A program made the position numbers and the translations under genes. DNA of 64,000 bases from Beroe forskalii (taxonomy: Eukaryota > Ctenophora > Nuda > Beroida > Beroidae): NCBI GenBank assembly GCA_011033025.1, contig WFMF01000040.1:682001-746000 (forward strand), given 5' to 3'. Below are positions 57,871-64,000 of the stretch, piece after piece (within the stretch, counting starts at the first letter, position 1; every line of letters starts with the position of its first letter). Below the pieces are notes generated by a model that was not told the DNA's origin, searched no databases, and saw nothing but the letters and a program-made list of their open reading frames with translations.

Positions 57871-60800
57871 ATGCCTACTGTAAATGATAGCCCAGAGAAC
57901 GTATTACAGGCCTTAGAGAAGCAAAAGGAAGGTGCAGGTAACCAATTCTTTGTCTTACATCCTTACTTTACAAAATCTTACAGTGCAAAAATATGATACC
58001 CTATCGTAAACGATTGCATATTTCTTACTTGGTTGCCCAAGGTCATGCTGTTATCATTCACTACTTTTCACCTCCCCTCAGAACAATCTCAGCTGGAAGA
58101 CCCATGTCTACAGAACGCTCAGGAGGTGGCTCCAGACTCCAAGGAAACGGAGGAAGGAGTGGTCAAGACAGTGCCCTACGCCATAGCCATACCCAGCTCC
58201 CATGAGGTACATGATAGCCATACCCAGCTCCCATGAGATACATGATACCCAGCTCCCATGAGATACATGATAGCCATACCCAGCTCCCATGAGATACATG
58301 ATACCCAGCTCCCATGAGGTACATGATACCCATACCCAGCTCCCATGAGATACATGATAGCCATACCCAGCCCCCATGAGATACATGATAGCCATACCCA
58401 GCTCCCATGAGATACATGATACCCAGCTCCCATGAGGTACATGATAGCTATACCCTAGGGTTTGAAATGATGAGGTGAGGGGAGGCACGGGGTTTGAAAT
58501 GATGAGGTGAGGGGAGGCAGGTGGTTTCAAAGGATGAGGGGAGAGGAGGCAGGGGTTTTCAAATGATGAGGTGAGGGGAGGCAGGGGTTTCAAATGATGA
58601 GGTGAGGGGAGGCAGGGGTTTTCAAATGATTACTTTTAAAGCTACTTGTAATTGTATTAAATGTATTGTAACAAACACAACTACTTTTAGGGGGCTGAAA
58701 CAATTGATTGCGTAACATGTGATCATGAATGAATGATCCATATCATGAATGAATGATCCATCATACTATCATAAATTGCCAAGGCAATGGTTCTTTCTTA
58801 CTTTCTTAGTTCTTTAGTTGCATACGCTTTCAACAATGATGTGCAAAAATTTCTATGCTAATCATGTTTTCAGCTTTGTTAATCCAGACTTTCATCGCAA
58901 ATGCATTGACGATATTGATTTTCTTTGATAAAAGTTAAAATAGAATTATAAATGGTCGGTCTATGCTCGATGAAAATTTGAAAAAACGACTACCGATAGA
59001 ATATTCCCATAGATCATATCTTTGTTTTTTGCTATATTATATCCAGAACACAAAGCTGCCGGTTAAAAAGTTTTATAAAATCGAGAGCGAATAAAGTTAA
59101 AGTTTAACATCAAACACCAATTCCCTGGAATAGTTATTAAAAGCATATTGTTATTATAAGCTCTGTTGAGCTGGGAGAGTTTTGCAGTCACCCCCTCTTC
59201 TATTTATTTGCCACTTTGTACATAGTCAGCAATAACGGATAATAGTTACAGTGTTGCCTAAACGCTATAGATTTCGTAAACCGTGCTTGCTAAGATACGT
59301 TACTGACTGAATAGCTGAAACATGTTTGTTTATTGTTTACTAACACTTATTGCCAATACTGACTTCTCCCTTGCTATGATATTACTATAGCTATATGTAC
59401 ATTATATATCAAGTAATATATTTTAATGCCAGCTGTAGTCTTACATATATCTGAATACGGTTTATGCCTTTATGACGCGCACTCTGCGTGGTTTCTACAT
59501 GTGCAGGCAATTTTAGACTTCCAAGAGCTTTTTAAATCAAGTATGGAAGCATGGATTTCGTGCATGATTGTTGATAATTACAGATTTAAACGGTAGTAAT
59601 TAGCACAATAGTAATTTTTGCTGGAAAAACATGCTGGATGTAAAGTTTCTATATGATATGTAAAAATGAGCATGGTGGATGTCTGAGAATAAAGGAAATA
59701 TCGGAAAAAACATTCACTAGACCCATCGAATTTAATTTCAAATTCATGCGAAGTTTCAAATTCATGCGAAGAGTGACTTTTATTAATAACTACAAAGTCG
59801 CATTTATAAATGGCACGACTTGCATATTAGAATAATCAATTTAATCATTCTCCGAGTGCTAAAGACTATATTAATTCTTAAATGGAACTATTGTACGTTC
59901 TGGTGTTACATTCGCGTCGAATGTTGCATCATACGATCATTATATGTTATTTTCTTACTTTATTTTGTTCTACTTTCTTACTTGGTATCGATTATCGGAT
60001 ACTATCTACGACTCACTTCAAAGGTAGTTTTCTATCTTTGCTTTGTTTGATTAGATATGTTTTTAAAACAGGATGAAAATACTGGTTTAACTGTATTAAA
60101 ACTGATGTTTTGTATAAACAACACGGCTTCCACTCTCGTCAATTCATTAAAATTGTGTGACTTTTCTCGAGCTTGTACATCATTAGATATTCAGACGCCC
60201 GACTATAGTTATCTATCACTATGATATGGGAGTATGGAATATGACGTTGTTTTCCTTTTTATTTCTTGTTGTGCAACATCCACCGACCGAAACGCATATC
60301 TTGCAAGGCAGGAAGTGGTGGAAACTCTTGACACCTTTTTACTTGTTTAAGTTTTTAGTTTGACACGTTAATCTTAGGTGCTGTGCAATTTGATAAGTGC
60401 CTGAATTTTGGTCGGTCTTCTTGTGAAAATTTAATGAATGCAGCCTGTCTTATCAATCTACTCATAGTCGTCTACCGTACCCATTCAGTCATATGAAAAC
60501 ATAAAACGCTCTAGATTACGAATGAAAATCAAAGTTTTTGTCACGAAAAATGAAATCACCCATACTGGATAGGATACAAGATAAATTGTCTTCAAATAAA
60601 TTCGACGCACAAACAAATTCAAAAGCATAAAGATTGATAATTGTTTCTATGCAGTTAGCAGTATGCAATGACTATCAAACGATTTTCACTTTGATCTAAG
60701 TATGAGCTCTTTATAAGACATCCGTTTTATAATGTGCATTTATTTTTGTCAGTCTTCAATAGTTCATTGCATAATAATCTCACGCTTTCACTTTCACTTG

Positions 60801-61320
60801 CCACATGTGCTATGTTCCTTGCACACTTGTTGAGTCTTTGCTGTCTCTAGATCCGATTTTTGAGCTTTTTACTGTAAGTTTTAAGATTTTGGTTACTTTG
60901 AACTAGTTTTTATTGATAATTCTGATTACCGTAGAGTAGTTATTGTAGAATCTCTGGTTCATATTTTCGTATCTGCAACTTGCAAGTGTACAGTTAGTGT
61001 ACCCCTGTACCTATTCATCTATACAATGTACAGTACACAATGTCACACTTTTTTTCCATTCCGTTAGCTAGTTAGGTAGTGTCCCGATGTAGATGGCAAT
61101 AACCACCCACGTGGAGAGTATGGCTGGAGACTTGATAACTGAAATCCAGGTGGATAAGACGCACCCCTCAGCGGGGGGTAAGAACGGGGGGCTGGAGCCC
61201 CTGCCCCAAACCCCCGGACAAGGGGTGGAGGAGACCTTGCATCTGGGGGAGGATATCCTGCTGACAGATCTGCTGAAGTCTGCCAGGAGACGCACCTCTG
61301 CCCCCCATCTGCTGGGATGA
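57871..61320 (+). CDS. Small three-exon gene of unknown function
   Basis: Exons 57871-57937, 58082-58206 and 61093-61320 join in phase (1, then 0), giving about 139 residues. It starts MPTVNDSPENVLQALEKQKE, is acidic in the middle (ETEEGVV), and ends LLTDLLKSARRRTSAPHLLG. RRRTSAP fits a basophilic-kinase (PKA-type) site. I see no signal peptide, membrane segment or known fold. The exon 3 acceptor (GATGTAG) lacks a good pyrimidine tract, so linking exon 3 to exons 1-2 is less certain than the reading of each exon. The codon composition is GC-richer than the flanks, supporting real exons. Confidence 0.55.
58185..58455. repeat. 31-bp minisatellite made of the exon 2 end and its splice donor
   Basis: Nine or so units of CATACCCAGCTCCCATGAGR plus TACATGATAGC. 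Exon 2 ends inside the first unit (CATGAG before GTACAT at 58207). Units at 58319 and 58437 keep GT; the others have AT. Confidence 0.9.
58460..58625. repeat. GGTTTGAAATGATGAGGTGA tandem repeat
   Basis: Five units of about 33 bp, GTTTCAAA TGATGAGGTGAGGGGAGGCAGG type, directly after the previous array. Confidence 0.9.
58626..61092. other. Long intron, nothing recognised
   Basis: AT-rich sequence between exons 2 and 3 of the small gene. Short frames only; a CAAATTCATGCGAAG direct repeat at 59738 and 59758 is the only structure noticed. Confidence 0.4.
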
Positions 61321-64000
61321 TGCTGTGTGGAGGGACCCGCGGGATGTCGTCAAGACTCCGGCTAGGAGAACAAGGAAAATGTACATCTTCTAAAGCAACA
61401 GTCATGTTTCCTCCCTTGCTATGTTTCATAATTTGGTGATATCTTTGTTACCAAATTTTTGACAAAAATCGGGGGCTTTTTTTCGAATTAGAGCTATACC
61501 CGAAAAATAAGTCAAATCAGCTAATCAGCTATTTTTCAGATAACAAGGAGAACAGTAATTATTGATCAGATACCTAGCATCCCATGATTATTTAAACTAA
61601 TTCCCCCATTAACCTGTAATTAACTCAACCCACTGACCCATCTCTTTGCTCAGATCCGCTGGTAAAAGCAAGACTCCGCCCCCACCAGTACAAGCTTCCC
61701 TCAGGGCAGACATAGCATACACTTTTGGGTGGGGTTTTTGAAAGGGGGTTAGTTAAAAATTGAGGAGAGAGATTGGACCCAGGATGCACCTACGGTCTAT
61801 GCACATTGCGCACTATTTGCTGTTATTTGTGAACAGGGATACAATAATTGTGTCGCAATATGATGTTTATAATCAATGCTACTATCTACTTTTTTATAGA
61901 ATCGGGACATATCCTCCTGTTGTTGGGGAATTTTGAGGCCCTATGGTGATAGCTTTATTATCCAGTCTTAAGAAAGTTAGGATGCACGTTTTATTCATGC
62001 AGCGTTTACTTGCTGCACTTGAATATTATTTGCAGTGCATTTCAGCATCTAGCATGCTTGTCTTATTATAGCGACACCAAATCGTTTTATTACTTTCGTG
62101 ATGATTGATTGATCCTCCTTTTGTTCACCATGGTAAGCAATAAAATAAGCATCATCAAACTTGAGCAGTCTTGCACAAATTTACAATTTGTTACAACACG
62201 CATTGATCGAATATCCCGCCTATCATACTTTGTATAAAATTTGAATATCTTGCAGGTAAAATTTCTATATCGTGCTGTCATATAAAGATGTTAAAGTAGT
62301 TTTTAGTTTGACATGGACTAAATAATCTTGATAAACATGTATCATAAAATCATACTATCAAAAGTCAGCATGCCATGTATAATTTGAAATGGGTATGTTC
62401 ATTAAGTCCCTATGTAAATTAGGTTACTTGGTATACCTTACCATAAATAGCCTAAGTTATTTTTGGTAAGTTTCCGTGCGATGTTTTGCCAAGATTTTCC
62501 AGACCCTCTGCAGAATACTGTTACACGTGTAGACATAACTTTGGAGAAATGTTACAAGTCTCTGTTGTGACACGTGACCTCTGTCGTGTGGTTAGATTGG
62601 CTGAGCTGTTGTATTCTCGCTGCTGATTGGAAGGTATATTGAGAGCTGAGAACAGGTGGCGGACCGGTAGCGTGTCATTAAGAGCGGGAATGTGATGTAA
62701 TATTATAGCACAGTGTTCACGCCAGCACTCCAACATTGCGAGAATAGGTCTAAATGCAAAGTACCTACATGTGTCGCTGAATGGTACCTCATCAAGACAA
62801 TACCATGACCATTTTCTATTACTCAATAGTCTATAGGAGACTGGCAAACCAGTCCGGGAATATGCACACTACCTATGAAGTAAAAGAGGAGTCACCATGC
62901 CAGAGTTTGTGACTTGATGACTTTTGCAAGATCACGGAGAGAATATTAAATCGAGCTGATTAATCTTCTTCAATGGTCACACTAACGATTTATTTCCTGG
63001 CGTACCTCCATTCTTGTGCAATGGCCGCCTCAGCCACAGTGAAACTTTTCGTTTGCTCTCCCATAGTAAATAAGTAGATAGACAATCACTTTGATGGTTT
63101 CATTCAAATACTCAAATATATGAATAGTGTCGCTTATTGGTCTTCAAAACAGTAGACGTGAAAATACACCATTAGTTTGAATTTCATTGCGATTAATGAT
63201 TATTGAGAATGCGATCATATCGACAAAAGTTGTACAAATAGCAATTCCTCCGTCTCCAAATTTCCTAAGAGTATTGTTTTTGTTTAAAGTATTGTGTTCC
63301 TTGTAATTTGTAAATTCAACGTAAGATTTAGCTCATGCGTTCTATAAAAACATAGATGATATGATACCTACACGACTGTGTTTAAGTTATCTATGTGCCA
63401 ATGTACCAAGCAAGGAAACTATAATTTGGAACGCGCGATCACTTCGTTGCCGTATTTCAGCAGCTTGTTTAAGACGCGCGCGGCCGGCCGGGCCGGCGCG
63501 CCGCGCAGAATTCCCAAACAGCACAAGGAGAAATGACGCGCTGCGCGTTCAATGCACGTGCATGCCATTTTAGCAGTCACGTACGTGATAGCAGACTTGG
63601 CCAGTGGCCAAAATGTTATCATTTTAAGTAACGTAGAGCGCTGTCTTTGTAATACTTTCGCGCGCACACTTTCACGCGCTGCTCACTGTATAATACTTTT
63701 CGGCAGACTCAGGAAAACACCAATTTTCAAAAAGTGGAAGTGCTATTTCTGTCTTATATCCCATTATCCCAAGGCCAACCATAACCCTAATCATCATGGC
63801 TTAACCTTATCCTAACCCGCGTGGTAGAATGTCGCTTATAAACTGCAAAATTCATCATTCATGGTTTTTGTTTTTTTGGACTTCTCATGGACCGCTTATC
63901 CCAGTTAAACCAGTTGGTGTATTCCAGGCCTTAATCCTATATCCTTCCAGGGCAGAGCCAGAAACCAAAGGCGTAGATTTAATGAACCTCTACACTTCTA
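61321..64000. other. Right end of window, no gene recognised
   Basis: Mostly AT-rich. A GC-rich palindromic patch (CGCGCGGCCGGCCGGGCCGG) is at 63478-63515. Frames at 62521-62847 (-) and 63361-63815 match nothing I know. Confidence 0.35.

Noticed and set aside
62521..62847. 108-codon minus-strand frame
   Set aside because: Ordinary composition, but no homology I recognise, no splice context and no neighbouring exon.

Overview
The window looks like nuclear DNA of an invertebrate metazoan: AT-rich and repeat-heavy, with genes split by GT-AG introns and several LINE reverse transcriptases. Recognisable genes are a kinesin-II accessory subunit (KAP3/KIFAP3), the meiotic recombination factor MND1, an acyl-CoA synthetase, a rhodopsin-type GPCR in two copies and a candidate amidated-peptide precursor. 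The lineage cannot be fixed from the sequence. No rRNA or tRNA gene was recognised.

Layout. 0-2.9 kb: a 15-bp minisatellite and a diverged repeat block. 2.9-3.7 kb: a signal-peptide protein made of dibasic-bounded repeats (+). 5.1-12.6 kb: MND1 (-), whose second intron holds a tandem duplication of exons 2 and 3 with two decayed extra exons; a 16-bp ACCATGG array lies directly upstream of its start codon. 15.0-28.2 kb: KAP3 (-), ten exons whose phases all join, with an intronless 434-codon first exon and minisatellites at several exon edges; intron 6 (the fifth gap between coding exons) holds a 5-kb inverted-repeat element. 28.7-29.3 kb: a long hairpin element. 30.3-33.7 kb: a 3.4-kb unit carrying the GPCR and bounded by Helitron-like ends. 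34.1-35.5 kb: a truncated LINE. 37.7-41.7 kb: a 4-kb palindrome built of 20-bp repeats. 41.7-44.2 kb: decayed LINE pieces. 44.3-50.3 kb: acyl-CoA synthetase (+), nine phase-consistent exons without the N-terminal part. 51.2-54.6 kb: the GPCR unit again, inverted and frameshifted. 54.6-57.5 kb: simple repeats, a short palindromic repeat family and a 0.32-kb tandem duplication. 57.9-61.3 kb: a small three-exon gene of unknown function (+). 61.3-64 kb: nothing recognised.

The genes do not form one pathway. The clearest new biology is (1) the peptide precursor, with AQ-peptides ending in Gly-Lys-Arg amidation sites; (2) a GPCR gene apparently moved as cargo between two short rolling-circle elements, with homology ending at TC and CTAG termini; (3) exon duplication with reciprocal decay in MND1; (4) tandem repeats seeded on splice junctions; (5) serial hairpins with a constant loop and different compensating stems in the synthetase gene. 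All assignments are from reading the sequence; no database search was run.
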